NCBI RefSeq assembly: GCF_001440395.1
Contig: NZ_LLXZ01000152.1
Coordinates: 423-64,422, forward strand
Direction: 5' to 3'
Length of the DNA: 64,000 nucleotides
DNA from: Bradyrhizobium jicamae
GTDB lineage: Bacteria > Pseudomonadota > Alphaproteobacteria > Rhizobiales > Xanthobacteraceae
Positions 1 through 9,266 of this stretch are shown here, piece after piece; within the stretch, counting starts at the first letter, position 1, and every line of letters begins with the position of its first letter. Below the pieces are notes generated by a model. It was not told the origin of the DNA and did no database searches. It saw nothing but the letters and a program-made list of their open reading frames with translations. A program made the translations under genes and the position numbers.

Positions 1-128
1 TCTATGGCTTTGCCCGGATGAATATCGACGGCCATTTTCCGCGCTGGGGCGTCGGCGCCGCCGAGGCCGAGCGGACTGCCGAGGCGATCCTCGATCTCTT
101 CATCGAGGGCATTGCGAAGAGCAGCTGA
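1..128 (+). CDS. C-terminal end of a probable TetR-family regulator (partial)
   Basis: Only the last 41 codons are in the window, ending at the TGA at 126-128; the start lies to the left. The visible tail ends in an amphipathic helix (AILDLFIEGIAKSS), the kind of ending common in TetR/AcrR ligand-binding domains. No DNA-binding part is visible, so the family call is inference from the tail alone. The next gene begins about 220 bases downstream. Confidence 0.45.
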   Translation, partial: YGFARMNIDGHFPRWGVGAAEAERTAEAILDLFIEGIAKSS

Positions 129-348
129 CTTGTCCGGTCATTCCCGATCTGGCCGTTCGCACCATCCCGGAGTGACTACCTCTCCGTATTCACCACTGCG
201 TAGTCCATCGGGGGCAAATTCATTGCGCGTTCATGACGATTCCACTACGTTTTTGTGACGCGGCACAGGTTCCGGCTGGGTCGTGCGTCTCCTGGCACGT
301 CGCCAGCCCAAGGCTTTGCATTGCGCCGGGTCATGTTGCGTACTTCCG

Positions 349-2058
349 ATGGCGCCCGCGCCAAATTCAGGGCCTTCCGCCACCACACTTGCCGCCGGCC
401 TTGCCGCGATCGGCTTTTGGCGCCTTTCGGCTGTTGCTGCACCGCACATGGCCGCGCTGGGGATCCTGCTGCACACCGAAGCCGATTTCGGCGGCCGCCT
501 GGGTTTCGCTCTGGCCTGGGGGATCCTGAACTTCTTCTTTATTTCGCTGCTTAGGCGCCCGGCGCTGTCGGGCGCGCTGTCGCTGACGCTGGTTGTGGTG
601 CTGGTGCTGCTGTCGCGGCTCAAGCACGACGTTGTGCAGATGACCGCGAACTTCGTCGACCTGATGGTGATCGACCGCGACACCGCGGCCTACCTGTTCA
701 CCATCTTTCCTAATCTGCGCTGGAGCGTGGTCGGCGCATCCCTAGTCATCCTGCCGCTGATGTATGCGCTGTGGTGGCTCGATCCGTTCCGCATCCGCCG
801 CCTGCCGGCGGCTGCCGGCCTTCTGGCCTGTCTCGCCGCGCTGACCGGCTATTCCGCCGCCTGGCCCGATGAGGCCTGGCACGGCTATTACGACGACGGC
901 TATCTGTCCAAATTCGCCCGCTCGGGCGTGACGGCGGTTTCCGACTTCGCCAAATACGGCTTCATGGAATCGGACGCGGTGGTCGCCGAACGGTTGAAGG
1001 TGCCGCTGGAGGATTCCTGTCAGGCGGCCGGCCGCCGCCCGCACATCATCATGATCCATGACGAGTCGAGCTTCGACATCCGTCAGGCCAATGGCGTCAA
1101 GGTGCCGCCGGGCTATGGCAGCCACTTCAAGTCGTTTGATGGCCGCGAGCGCAAGTTCATGGCCGAGAGCAGCGGCGGCGCAAGCTGGATGGCCGAATAC
1201 AACGTGCTGGCCGGCCTGTCCTCGCGCTCGTTCGGCCGCTTCTCCTATTTCGTCACCCGCATCGCGTCGGGAAGGGTGGAGCGCGGACTGCCGCTGGCGC
1301 TGCGCCGCTGCGGTTACAGCACGCTCTCGCTCTATCCGGCCTATGGCGCCTTCATGGGCGCGCGCGGCTTCCAGACCTCCACCGGCATCCAGCACTTCTA
1401 TGACGCGCGCGACCTCGGCGCGAAGGGCATCGAGCCGGACAGCTTCTTCTACGACAAGGCGGTGAAGCTGATCGCCGAGCAGCCGGCCAACACGCCGCTG
1501 TTCACCTTCGTCTATCTCGCCGCCAACCATTTCCCCTGGGAAACCAAATTCCGCCCCGACCTGCTGCCGTCCTGGCGCAAGCCGGGCAACGAGCCCGTGG
1601 TCGACGAATATCTGCGCCGCCAGACCATGAGCGCCAACGATTACGCGGGCTTCCTCGCCAGCCTGAAGAAGAAGTTCCCGGCGCAGCCGTTCCTGATCGT
1701 GCGCTACGGCGACCACCAGCCGGAGTTTTCCTCGAACCTGCTGGACCCCGGTCTGGATGAAGCCAAGGTCGTCCGCAAGTTCGACACCTACGACCCCCGC
1801 TACTTCACCACCTACTACGCGATCGACGCCGTCAATTTCGAGCCGGTGAAGAGTTCTGCGGTGATGGACACGATCGACGCGCCCTATCTGCCACTGGTGA
1901 TCCAGGAGGCCGCCGGCATTCCGCTCGATCCGTCGTTCGAGGAACAGAAGAGCATCATGCTCCGTTGCAAGGGTGTATTTTATGCCTGCAAGGACGGCGC
2001 CGAAGCGCGCAGGTTCAACCGGTTGTTGATCGAGGCAGGATTTATAAAAGGGCTTTAG
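349..2058 (+). CDS. membrane-anchored sulfatase/LtaS-superfamily hydrolase-transferase, copy 1
   Basis: The N-terminal third holds several hydrophobic segments (about residues 10-165); the rest is an alkaline-phosphatase-superfamily domain facing the periplasm. Seen in the domain: the PHIIMIHDESSFD entry strand with its metal-type Asp, a glycine-rich nucleophile region (ESSGGASW), FVYLAANHFPW, and VRYGDHQPEF near the end with the Asp-His pair typical of sulfatases and phosphoglycerol or phosphoethanolamine transferases. An ATG at 283 is in frame, but 349 is chosen because alignment with the next gene begins just after it. The following gene starts 5 bases after the stop, so the two are cotranscribed paralogues. 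The family modifies lipids, glucans or sulfate/phosphate esters; the substrate here is unknown. Confidence 0.8.
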   Translation: MAPAPNSGPSATTLAAGLAAIGFWRLSAVAAPHMAALGILLHTEADFGGRLGFALAWGILNFFFISLLRRPALSGALSLTLVVVLVLLSRLKHDVVQMTANFVDLMVIDRDTAAYLFTIFPNLRWSVVGASLVILPLMYALWWLDPFRIRRLPAAAGLLACLAALTGYSAAWPDEAWHGYYDDGYLSKFARSGVTAVSDFAKYGFMESDAVVAERLKVPLEDSCQAAGRRPHIIMIHDESSFDIRQANGVKVPPGYGSHFKSFDGRERKFMAESSGGASWMAEYNVLAGLSSRSFGRFSYFVTRIASGRVERGLPLALRRCGYSTLSLYPAYGAFMGARGFQTSTGIQHFYDARDLGAKGIEPDSFFYDKAVKLIAEQPANTPLFTFVYLAANHFPWETKFRPDLLPSWRKPGNEPVVDEYLRRQTMSANDYAGFLASLKKKFPAQPFLIVRYGDHQPEFSSNLLDPGLDEAKVVRKFDTYDPRYFTTYYAIDAVNFEPVKSSAVMDTIDAPYLPLVIQEAAGIPLDPSFEEQKSIMLRCKGVFYACKDGAEARRFNRLLIEAGFIKGL

Positions 2059-2063
2059 AGAAC

Positions 2064-3818
2064 ATGTCAGCCGTTGCGGAACCCGGAAGGAGCGAAGGCT
2101 CACGCGCAGATGGGCGCGGCGTCCGGTTCTTTGCTTCGGCCGGCCTGGTCGCGGCGATCCATTTGGCCGCGCTCGCGGTCCTCCTGACCACCGAATACGG
2201 GCCGTTCGCGATCACGCTGTCCGTGCTGGCATGGGTGTTCGTGAACTGCTTCCTCTTGGTCGTGCTGCAGCGGCCCGGCGTCAGCGCAGCGCTGGCGCTG
2301 GCCTTCATCGTGATCCTGATCGCGTTGTCGCACTTCAAATTCGGCATTCTGCAGCTGACGCTGACCTTCCTCGATTTCCTGATCATCGACCGCGATACGT
2401 TTTCGTTTCTGCTCTCGGTGTTTCCGCGATTGCAGATGCAGTTGATCGCGGCAGGCCTCGTCGCGGGTCCGCTGTTGTGGCTGATCTGGCGTTTCGATCC
2501 GTTCCGTGTGCGCCGCCGCGTTGCACTGACGGGCGTGGCGGCGTCGGCCGCGCTGATCGCGGCGATGTCGGTCGCATCGCCCGAGCAGGCCTGGGAGCCG
2601 TTCCAGGGCGTCAATCATATTTCCAGTCTGGCGCGTTCCGGCGTCGTCGCGGTATCGCGGCTGGCTTCGACCGGCTGGATCGAGGCCGATCCGCCGGCGG
2701 ATCGCCCGCTGCGCCTGGGCTCGGAGGCGTACGCCGCCCGTCCTGCGATGCTGCCGCCGGTTACGGCCTGCGATCCGGCGGCCAAGCGGCCGCACATCAT
2801 CCTGCTGCTCGACGAGTCCAGCTTTGACGTCACCTCGGCGCCCGGCATCAAGGTGCCCGCGGGATATACCGACTTCTTCAAGTCGATCGACGGCAAGCGG
2901 CGGACCATGATCGCGGAATCGACCGGCGGTCCGACCTGGTACACCGAGTTCAATGTGCTGACCGGCCTGTCGGCGCGCTCGTTCGGCGATCTGAAGTTTT
3001 ATGTCACGCGGATCACCGCCGGCCGCGTGACGCGCGGGTTGCCGCAGGCGCTGCAGAACTGCGGCTACAGGACCGTCTCTCTCTATCCGACCTACGGCGA
3101 TTTCCTCAGCGCGCGCGCCTTCCAGAAGGGCACCGGCGTCGACCGCTTCATCGACATGGCCGAGATGGGCGTGAACGAGGACATGCAGCCCGACACCTTC
3201 TATTACGATCAGGCGCTGAAGGCGTTCGCGCGCGAGCAGCTCTCGCGGTCGCCGGTCTTCATGTTCGTCTACCTCACCGCCAATCATTTTCCCTGGACCG
3301 ACGTCTACCGGCCCGACCTGACGCCTGCGGGCTGGACGCCGCCCGGCAACACCGCCGAGGTCGACGAATACATCCGCCGCCAGACCATGACGGCCAACGA
3401 CTATCGCGCATTCACCGAGCGGCTGAAGCGCGATTATCCGGACGAACAGTTCCTCGTGCTGCGCTTCGGCGATCACCAGCCGGCGATCTCGCAAAAAATG
3501 CTCGAGCCCGGCATCGATCGCAAATCGCTCGCGAAGCGCCTGATGGCGACCGATCCGCGTTATTTCTCCACCTACTATGCCATCGACGGCATCAACTACT
3601 CGCCCGCCAACCTGTCGTCGGCGCTCGAAACCCTCGATGCGGCCTACATCCCCCTCGTGCTGCAGGAAGCCGCCGGCATCCCGCTCGATCCGACATTTGC
3701 CGAGCAGAAGAGCATCATGCTCCGTTGCAGGGGCGCGTTCTACGCCTGCAAGAAGGGCGCGGAGGCACGGAGGTTCAACCGGATGCTGATCGACGCCGGG
3801 ATGATCAAGGGGCTTTAG
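2064..3818 (+). CDS. membrane-anchored sulfatase/LtaS-superfamily hydrolase-transferase, copy 2
   Basis: This is a 584-residue paralogue of the preceding gene with the same layout: hydrophobic N-terminal segments, then a periplasmic sulfatase-like domain with PHIILLLDESSFD, STGGPTWYTEF, VYLTANHFPW and LRFGDHQPAI. The two proteins are almost identical at the C-terminus (EQKSIMLRC, FYACK, EARRFNR, IKGL). Copy 2 has Thr where copy 1 has Ser in the GG(A/P)(S/T)W motif, which lies where the superfamily places its nucleophile, so the copies may differ in activity. The start at 2064 leaves 5 bases to the upstream stop; a longer in-frame ORF from 1965 overlaps copy 1 and is unlikely. The pair probably arose by tandem duplication. 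Confidence 0.82.
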   Translation: MSAVAEPGRSEGSRADGRGVRFFASAGLVAAIHLAALAVLLTTEYGPFAITLSVLAWVFVNCFLLVVLQRPGVSAALALAFIVILIALSHFKFGILQLTLTFLDFLIIDRDTFSFLLSVFPRLQMQLIAAGLVAGPLLWLIWRFDPFRVRRRVALTGVAASAALIAAMSVASPEQAWEPFQGVNHISSLARSGVVAVSRLASTGWIEADPPADRPLRLGSEAYAARPAMLPPVTACDPAAKRPHIILLLDESSFDVTSAPGIKVPAGYTDFFKSIDGKRRTMIAESTGGPTWYTEFNVLTGLSARSFGDLKFYVTRITAGRVTRGLPQALQNCGYRTVSLYPTYGDFLSARAFQKGTGVDRFIDMAEMGVNEDMQPDTFYYDQALKAFAREQLSRSPVFMFVYLTANHFPWTDVYRPDLTPAGWTPPGNTAEVDEYIRRQTMTANDYRAFTERLKRDYPDEQFLVLRFGDHQPAISQKMLEPGIDRKSLAKRLMATDPRYFSTYYAIDGINYSPANLSSALETLDAAYIPLVLQEAAGIPLDPTFAEQKSIMLRCRGAFYACKKGAEARRFNRMLIDAGMIKGL

Positions 3819-3841
3819 CTCTCTCCGTTGTTGCGAGGTCT

Positions 3842-4034
3842 AGTAGGGTGGGCAAAGCGAAGCGTGCCCACCATGCTGGGCGATGTAGTTCACGACATCG
3901 GACGCGTGTCCGCGGCCCATCCCCGTCATTGCGAGCGAAGCGAAGCAATCCATCGTGCCGCAAGCGGAGGCATGGATTGCTTCGTCGCTACGCTCCCTTG
4001 CGCAAACGCTTCGCGGTTGTCGCAGGCAATGACG
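3842..4034. repeat. intergenic structured repeats
   Basis: The first part is a half copy of the TAGGGTGGGCAAAGCGAAGCGTGCCCACC element. From about 3926 follows an inverted-repeat element: CGTCATTGCGAGCGAAGCGA on the left and a degenerate reverse complement ending GGCAATGACG at about 4034, with internal arms GAAGCAATCCAT and ATGGATTGCTTC. It separates two convergent transcription units, and no gene is visible in it. Confidence 0.75.
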
Positions 4035-4056
4035 GGGAGAGAGCGTTGCCAAGCCT

Positions 4057-5616
4057 CTACTTCTTCCCCACCTTCTCCCACAGCCATTGCGCCACCGCAT
4101 CCGGCGAACTCGCCGCGTCATTGCCGGCTGCGCGCAAATTTGCCTCGCGCATCGTCGCGATGTCGATCTTGCCGAGCAGCGGCGCCAGCGCTTTCTGCAG
4201 GCCGTCATCATCGGCGCGCTTCGGCGAAAGCAGCACGATGGCGTCGTAGGGCGGGATCGCGTGCCTGACGTCGCCGAGCGTGATCAGGTCGTATTTCGCG
4301 ATCAGTCCGTCGCTGGTGTAGCCGGCGATGACATCGACCTCGCCGGAGGCGACCGCGGCATACATGAAGTCCGGCTGCATCTGCCGCTGCCCGCGGAACG
4401 ACAGCCCGTAGGCCTTGCGCAGCGCCGTCCATTCGGGCCGCGAGAAGAACTCGTAGTCGCCGGCGATCGTCATGTTGGCTGAGCGCGAGGCGAGGTCGGC
4501 GATGGTGCGGATGCCGAGCTGCTCGGCGCGCTTGCGCGGCATCACCAGCGCATAGGCGTTCTCGAAGCCGAGTTCGCCCAATAGCGTGATGTTCTCCCTT
4601 GCCAGCATCGCCTTCAACTCGGCCAGCAGCTCGCGGCGCGGCCTGATGTCGTTGCGCTGGAACTGGTTGGCCCACAGCGTGCCGGAATAGTCGACATAGA
4701 CGTCGATGTCGTTGGCCTTCAGCGCCTCGAAGATCACGTTGGAGCCGAGTCCCTCGCGCGTCGAGGCGGAAAGCCCGGCCGCCTTCAGCCGCTGCCCGAT
4801 CAAGGCTGACAGCACATATTGCTCGGTAAAGGTCTTGGCGCCAATGACGTAGCTCGTTTGCGGGCGGGTCATCGCCGGCGCCAGCGTGGCGACGACCAGC
4901 GCCGCAATTCCGGTGCTGCCAAGGATCGCGCGCAGGCGGCTGCGGTTACGCAATCCGCTTTCGATCAACGTCAGCAATTGATCCACCGCCAGCGCCAGCA
5001 CCGCGGCGGCAACACAGCCGAACAGCACGAACACCCAGTTCTGGGTCTGCAGCCCGGCAAAAATGTAATTGCCGAGGCTGGTCTGGCCGATCGGCGTCGA
5101 CAGCGTCGCGGTGCCGATCACCCACACCGCCGCGGTGCGGATTCCCGCCATCATCACCGGCAGCGCCAGCGGCAGTTCCACCGTGAACAGGGATTGCCGC
5201 GGCGTCATGCCGACGCCCTGCGCCGCCTCGAGTATCGCGGCATCGACGCCCTGCAGGCCGGTGATGGTGTTGCGCAGCACCGGCAGCATCGAATAGAGCG
5301 CCAGCGCCAGCACGGCGGGCAGGAATCCGAACGCGGAAAAACCGACGCCGAACCACGACAGCGACAGCGCCGCCAGCGCCAGCAACAGCGGATAGAACAG
5401 CGCGAGCAGCGCCAACCCAGGCACCGTCTGCACGATGCTGGCGAGCCCGAGCAGCGCGCCGCGCAGCACCGGCCGATGGCGCGAAAGAATCGCAAGCGGC
5501 AGGCTGACGATCAGGCCCAGCGCCAGCGCAGCGAGGCTGACGCGAACATGGCTGCCGAGATAGTCGGGCAGGTGGCTCCATGCTTCCGCCAGGCGCGGAT
5601 CGGCTGACATGTTCAT
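4057..5616 (-). CDS. osmoprotectant-type ABC transporter, fused permease and substrate-binding protein
   Basis: Residues 1 to about 215 are a BPD_transp_1-type permease: several membrane spans with a cytoplasmic loop containing the EAA-like stretch LEAAQGVGMTPRQ. After one more hydrophobic segment, residues 230-519 form an OpuAC-type binding domain (IGAKTFTEQYVLSALIG, VYVDYSGTLW, SGEVDVIAGYTSDGLI) that would sit in the periplasm. Such fusions are known in glycine-betaine/choline/carnitine importers. The start overlaps the stop of the ATPase gene by four bases (ATGA), so the two are translationally coupled. Betaine-like substrate is the family expectation; ligand residues were not checked. Confidence 0.88.
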   Translation of the reverse strand: MNMSADPRLAEAWSHLPDYLGSHVRVSLAALALGLIVSLPLAILSRHRPVLRGALLGLASIVQTVPGLALLALFYPLLLALAALSLSWFGVGFSAFGFLPAVLALALYSMLPVLRNTITGLQGVDAAILEAAQGVGMTPRQSLFTVELPLALPVMMAGIRTAAVWVIGTATLSTPIGQTSLGNYIFAGLQTQNWVFVLFGCVAAAVLALAVDQLLTLIESGLRNRSRLRAILGSTGIAALVVATLAPAMTRPQTSYVIGAKTFTEQYVLSALIGQRLKAAGLSASTREGLGSNVIFEALKANDIDVYVDYSGTLWANQFQRNDIRPRRELLAELKAMLARENITLLGELGFENAYALVMPRKRAEQLGIRTIADLASRSANMTIAGDYEFFSRPEWTALRKAYGLSFRGQRQMQPDFMYAAVASGEVDVIAGYTSDGLIAKYDLITLGDVRHAIPPYDAIVLLSPKRADDDGLQKALAPLLGKIDIATMREANLRAAGNDAASSPDAVAQWLWEKVGKK

Positions 5617-6401
5617 GCCGCACCGCCCTGCGGCAGCAGCGCACCCAATCGCTCGGCCTGTCGCCGTGGCGTGCGCAGGAGTTCGCCGACATAAGGATCG
5701 TCGGAAGCGGACAGCTCCGCCGGCGTGCCCTGCGCCAAAAGTTTTCCGCCGCGCATCACGGCGATGCGATCGGCAAGCAGGATCGCTTCCGTCATGTCAT
5801 GCGTGATCATGACCGTGGTCAGGCCGAGCTTGCGATGCAGTTCGCGAAAATCCTCTCCGAGCGCGTCGCGGGTGAGGGGGTCGAGCGCGCCAAACGGCTC
5901 GTCCATCAGCACGATGCGCGGCCGTGCGGCGAGTGCGCGCGCCACGCCGACACGCTGGCGCTGGCCGCCGGAAAGTTCATGCGGCAGCCGGTCGCGGTAT
6001 GGCGCGCGGTCGAGCCGCACCAGGTCCAGCAATTCATCCACCCGCGCGGAAATTTCCGCAGGCGGCGTGCCCAGAAGTTTTGGCGTGATGCCGATGTTGC
6101 CGGCGACGCTCAGGTGCGGAAACAGCCCGCCGCTCTGGAACACATAACCGATCCGCCGCCGCAGCAGGATCGGATCGACGCTCTGCACATCCTCGCCTTC
6201 GACCGTGATGGTGCCGGTATCCGCCTCGATCAGCCGGTTGGCCAGCCGCAGCAGTGTGGTTTTGCCCGAGCCGGAGCCGCCGACGATGGCGAGGAATTCG
6301 CCCTCGGCGACGTCGAGCGAGACGTCATCGACGGCCACCACGCGGCCATCGTCGAACGTCTTGCCGACATGCGCGTAGGCGATCAGTGGCATGGTCGGCA
6401 T
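5613..6401 (-). CDS. osmoprotectant-type ABC transporter ATP-binding protein
   Basis: This is an ABC ATPase with Walker A GGSGSGKTT, a Q-loop in YVFQSGGLFPH, signature LSGGQRQR, Walker B IVLMDEP and switch His in MITHDMTEAI. It energises the fused permease/binding protein encoded immediately downstream (4-bp overlap). There is no C-terminal CBS pair, unlike many OpuAA proteins, so internal ionic-strength sensing is not expected. A TTG at 6416 and ATGs at 6401 and 6392 are possible starts; 6401 is chosen because a GGGA lies about 9 bases upstream of it. Confidence 0.88.
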   Translation of the reverse strand: MPTMPLIAYAHVGKTFDDGRVVAVDDVSLDVAEGEFLAIVGGSGSGKTTLLRLANRLIEADTGTITVEGEDVQSVDPILLRRRIGYVFQSGGLFPHLSVAGNIGITPKLLGTPPAEISARVDELLDLVRLDRAPYRDRLPHELSGGQRQRVGVARALAARPRIVLMDEPFGALDPLTRDALGEDFRELHRKLGLTTVMITHDMTEAILLADRIAVMRGGKLLAQGTPAELSASDDPYVGELLRTPRRQAERLGALLPQGGAA

Positions 6402-6668
6402 TCGGTGCGATCCCAATCCTTGGGCGATTCCCAGCAGATACAGTGATAGCCGATAAATGGCCGGCCGTGAGCCGCGCGCGGATCTTTTATGCCGACGGGA
6501 ACGCTGGAAGTGAGTCCATCCAAAGGAGGGCCTCTCACGTCAAACCTGATGATTGCGGATCACCCCGCGATGAATGGCTTTGACTTCCGGCGATAACCTA
6601 CACATCATCCCGGGCCAAGATAATCGGCAAATCAGCCCTGAAGATTGAGCGAACGGGCGTTTGATTCG

Positions 6669-7328
6669 ATGTCAGAGGTCTCAGATACTCCTTTCGGGCA
6701 TGTGCTGGATCCGATGGAACGGATCTCGGAGACCTTGTTCGGCCTGATCATGGCGCTCACCTTCATCTGCAGCCTCGGTATCGCGACCTCCGGCAACATC
6801 AGGATTCAAACGATGCTGATCGGTGCGCTCGGCTGCAACCTGGCCTGGGGCATCGTTGACGGTGGTCTTTATCTGCTGGCGCGCATCAATGAGCGAGGCG
6901 GCAAGAACCTGACCCTGCGCGCCATACGGCAGGCGCCGGATGCAAAGTCCGCGCAACGCGTCATCGCCGACGCGTTGCCGCCGGAGCTGGCGTCGGTCTT
7001 GCCTTCGGAGCAACTGGAGTTGATGCGGCAAAAAGTGCTGCAGTCGCCTGAGCCCGAGCGTCCGAAGCTGACCGGCCGCGACTGGACCGGAGCGCTGGGG
7101 CTTTGCTTGCTGAGTTTCCTTGCGACTTTCCCGGTCGTTATTCCCTTCATCTTCATCAGCGACGCCAAACTGGCGTTGCGCGTCTCCAACGCCGTGGCCA
7201 TCGCGATGCTGTTCTGCTGTGGTTACGCGTTCGGACTTCGTAGCGGAATTAACCCCTGGGCCGCCGGCCTTTCGATGGTGGCCGTTGGCAGTGCGCTGGT
7301 CGGCACCACGGTAGCCCTTGGAGGATAG
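6669..7328 (+). CDS. VIT1/CCC1-like multispanning membrane protein
   Basis: The protein has about 219 residues. Two hydrophobic segments lie near the N-terminus (about residues 20-62), a charged cytoplasmic-looking middle rich in Ala, Gln, Glu and Arg spans about 65-140, and three more hydrophobic segments finish the chain. This 2 + loop + 3 arrangement is that of VIT1/CCC1 iron/manganese transporters, but the metal-binding Glu pattern was not verified. A TTG at 6645 is an alternative start; neither has a strong ribosome site. The porin gene follows after 2 bases, so the two are probably one operon. Confidence 0.6.
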   Translation: MSEVSDTPFGHVLDPMERISETLFGLIMALTFICSLGIATSGNIRIQTMLIGALGCNLAWGIVDGGLYLLARINERGGKNLTLRAIRQAPDAKSAQRVIADALPPELASVLPSEQLELMRQKVLQSPEPERPKLTGRDWTGALGLCLLSFLATFPVVIPFIFISDAKLALRVSNAVAIAMLFCCGYAFGLRSGINPWAAGLSMVAVGSALVGTTVALGG

Positions 7329-7330
7329 TC

Positions 7331-8275
7331 GTGCGACAACGAGGCGCAGCAAGAGTCTGGCACGTCGGCGGCAGCTCGATTGCCGCGTTCGTTGCCCTGT
7401 CGCTGCCGCCGATGACCGGCGGCATGGCGCGCGCGCAAACCCCCGAGGTCGGCACGGGCGGTGCGATCGGCCTTGGCAATCGCGGCTGGTCCGCCTCCGA
7501 TCCGAACCGCGCAACGTCTGCCAATGAGCTCGAATTCAGCGCCCGCGCGGGGGCTGCATCCGACTACATTTATCGCGGCACCACGCTGTCCGATCACGGG
7601 CCCGCAGCCGGGGCTGCCGTTGAAGCACGGTTTGGCGCCCTGTACGCCGGCACCACGGTGGCCACGGTCAAGCTACCCACCCAACCGCTCGCGGAGTTCA
7701 CTTATGCGGCCGGCATCCGCCGGACGATCGCAACGATCGATTTCGATTTCGGTGTCACCTATTTCGCCTATCCCGGAGAGAGGCTGCCTGGTGAGACCGG
7801 CGGCATCAATTATTGGGAGGCGGTTTTCCGCGGCGACCGGAAAATCGGCGAACAGGTCCGCGTCGCCGCCGGCTACGCCTATTCGCCTGATGTCTCAAAC
7901 ACCGGCGCATGGAGCCAATACGTCGCGGCTGGTGTGGGCTACGACGTGCCGGGACGTCTGCTCCCGCCGAACCTTGGCGTATCCTTTACCACCGCTGCCG
8001 GCTATTCGTGGTTCGGCAATCAGGCGCTGGCCCTCGGCGGTTTTCCGCTGCCCGCCTATCTCAATTGGCAGGCGGGCGTGACCTTCACTCACAAGGCCTT
8101 CAACCTCGATCTGCGCTACTACGACACCAATCTCTCGAAAGAAAACTGCTTCGTCTTCACCGGCGATCCAAACGCACGGCCGGGGGGCCGTGTCGATCCC
8201 GTTACCAACCCGGCTGGCCTCATCTCGAACTGGTGCGGCGCGACGTTCGTCGCCAAGGCCTGGTTTGCGTTCTAG
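7331..8275 (+). CDS. TorF-type putative outer-membrane porin
   Basis: The 314-residue protein starts at GTG with a signal peptide ending near GGMARAQ. The mature part alternates short amphipathic strands and ends in an aromatic residue (AKAWFAF), as outer-membrane beta-barrels do. The SDYIYRGTTLSDHGPA segment near the mature N-terminus is the hallmark of the TorF (Gcw_chp) family. It is separated from the VIT-like gene by 2 bases, which suggests the pair handles the same solute or stress, but the cargo is unknown. Two cysteines near the C-terminus (KENCFVF, SNWCGAT) could form a disulfide. Confidence 0.8.
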   Translation: MRQRGAARVWHVGGSSIAAFVALSLPPMTGGMARAQTPEVGTGGAIGLGNRGWSASDPNRATSANELEFSARAGAASDYIYRGTTLSDHGPAAGAAVEARFGALYAGTTVATVKLPTQPLAEFTYAAGIRRTIATIDFDFGVTYFAYPGERLPGETGGINYWEAVFRGDRKIGEQVRVAAGYAYSPDVSNTGAWSQYVAAGVGYDVPGRLLPPNLGVSFTTAAGYSWFGNQALALGGFPLPAYLNWQAGVTFTHKAFNLDLRYYDTNLSKENCFVFTGDPNARPGGRVDPVTNPAGLISNWCGATFVAKAWFAF

Positions 8276-8324
8276 ATGATCGGCACATTTTGTGGCCTCG
8301 GCCTTCCATCACGCCATCTCGACT

Positions 8325-8357
8325 CTCTCACCCTCCCCCTCCAGGGGAGGGTGAGAG
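8325..8357. terminator. 14-bp perfect hairpin after the porin gene
   Basis: CTCTCACCCTCCCC and GGGGAGGGTGAGAG face each other across a 5-base loop. There is no run of T after it, so it may be a dispersed palindrome or an mRNA-stabilising hairpin rather than a classical intrinsic terminator. It lies between the porin and the next ABC operon. Confidence 0.55.
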
Positions 8358-8438
8358 ATCAACTACCACGTCATGACGCCGCGTTGAACTTATCCCGCGT
8401 AACCGCTAAGGCATCCCTCCAAAGACTTGGGGAGAAAG

Positions 8439-9266
8439 ATGGCAGATACCGCACAACCGGCCGCGGTCGCGCTCAACGATGCGACGGTAGCGTTTCGCGT
8501 GGCCGGGGATCGGGTCTATACGGCGGTGGAACGGGCCAGCCTGAACGTGGCCCATGGCGAATTCGTCGCCATTGTCGGGCCGACCGGCTGCGGGAAATCG
8601 ACGCTGCTCAACGTGGCGGCCGGACTCTTGAAGCCCGCCGCGGGGTCGGTGAAGATTTTCGGTCAGCCGCTGACTGGCCTGAACCGGGATGCCGGCTATC
8701 TGTTCCAGGCCGATGCCCTGTTTCCCTGGAAGACCGCGATCGACAATGTCGCCATCGGGCTGGAGATCAAGGGCGCGCCGCGTGAGCACGCGCTGCAGCG
8801 TGCGCAGGGCTGGCTCACGTCGGTGGGGCTCGGCGCCTTCGCCAATCGCTATCCGCACATGCTCTCCGGCGGCCAGCGCAAGCGTGTCGGCCTGGCGCAG
8901 GTGCTGATCCGTGATCCAAAAATCCTCTTGATGGACGAGCCGTTCGGCCCGCTGGATGCGCAGACCCGGCAGATCATGGGCAATCTGCTGCTGGAACTGT
9001 GGAACGCCGACCGCAAGGCGGTGCTGTTCGTCACGCACGATCTTGAAGAGGCGATCGCGCTCGCCGACCGGGTCGTGATCATGTCGGCAGGACCATCCGC
9101 GCGCATCATCGGCGACTGGCAGGTGACGCTGCCGCGCCCGCGCGACATCTCGGAAGTGCGGATGGAAAAGCAATTCCACGAACTGCACCGCGAAATCTGG
9201 AGCGTGCTGAAGGACGAAGTAATGAAGGGTTATGTACAGTCGACGCAAGCGGCGGAGGTAGGCTGA
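8439..9266 (+). CDS. SsuB/TauB-type ABC transporter ATP-binding protein
   Basis: An ABC ATPase of 275 residues with Walker A GPTGCGKST, Q-loop LFQADALFPW, signature LSGGQRKR, Walker B ILLMDEP and HDLEEAIALADRV, the pattern of the nitrate/sulfonate/taurine class. The ATG at 8439 is preceded by GGGGAGAAAG. The permease gene overlaps the last bases (TGATG). The matching binding protein is probably the NMT1-like gene at 11851. Confidence 0.9.
   Translation: MADTAQPAAVALNDATVAFRVAGDRVYTAVERASLNVAHGEFVAIVGPTGCGKSTLLNVAAGLLKPAAGSVKIFGQPLTGLNRDAGYLFQADALFPWKTAIDNVAIGLEIKGAPREHALQRAQGWLTSVGLGAFANRYPHMLSGGQRKRVGLAQVLIRDPKILLMDEPFGPLDAQTRQIMGNLLLELWNADRKAVLFVTHDLEEAIALADRVVIMSAGPSARIIGDWQVTLPRPRDISEVRMEKQFHELHREIWSVLKDEVMKGYVQSTQAAEVG

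Noticed and set aside
742..2103. Long antisense ORF of 453 codons opposite the first sulfatase-like gene
   Set aside because: Its composition (Arg, Ala, Gly, Val, Asp in a low-information mix) is what a high-GC gene yields in a shadow frame; the sense frame has clear domain motifs.
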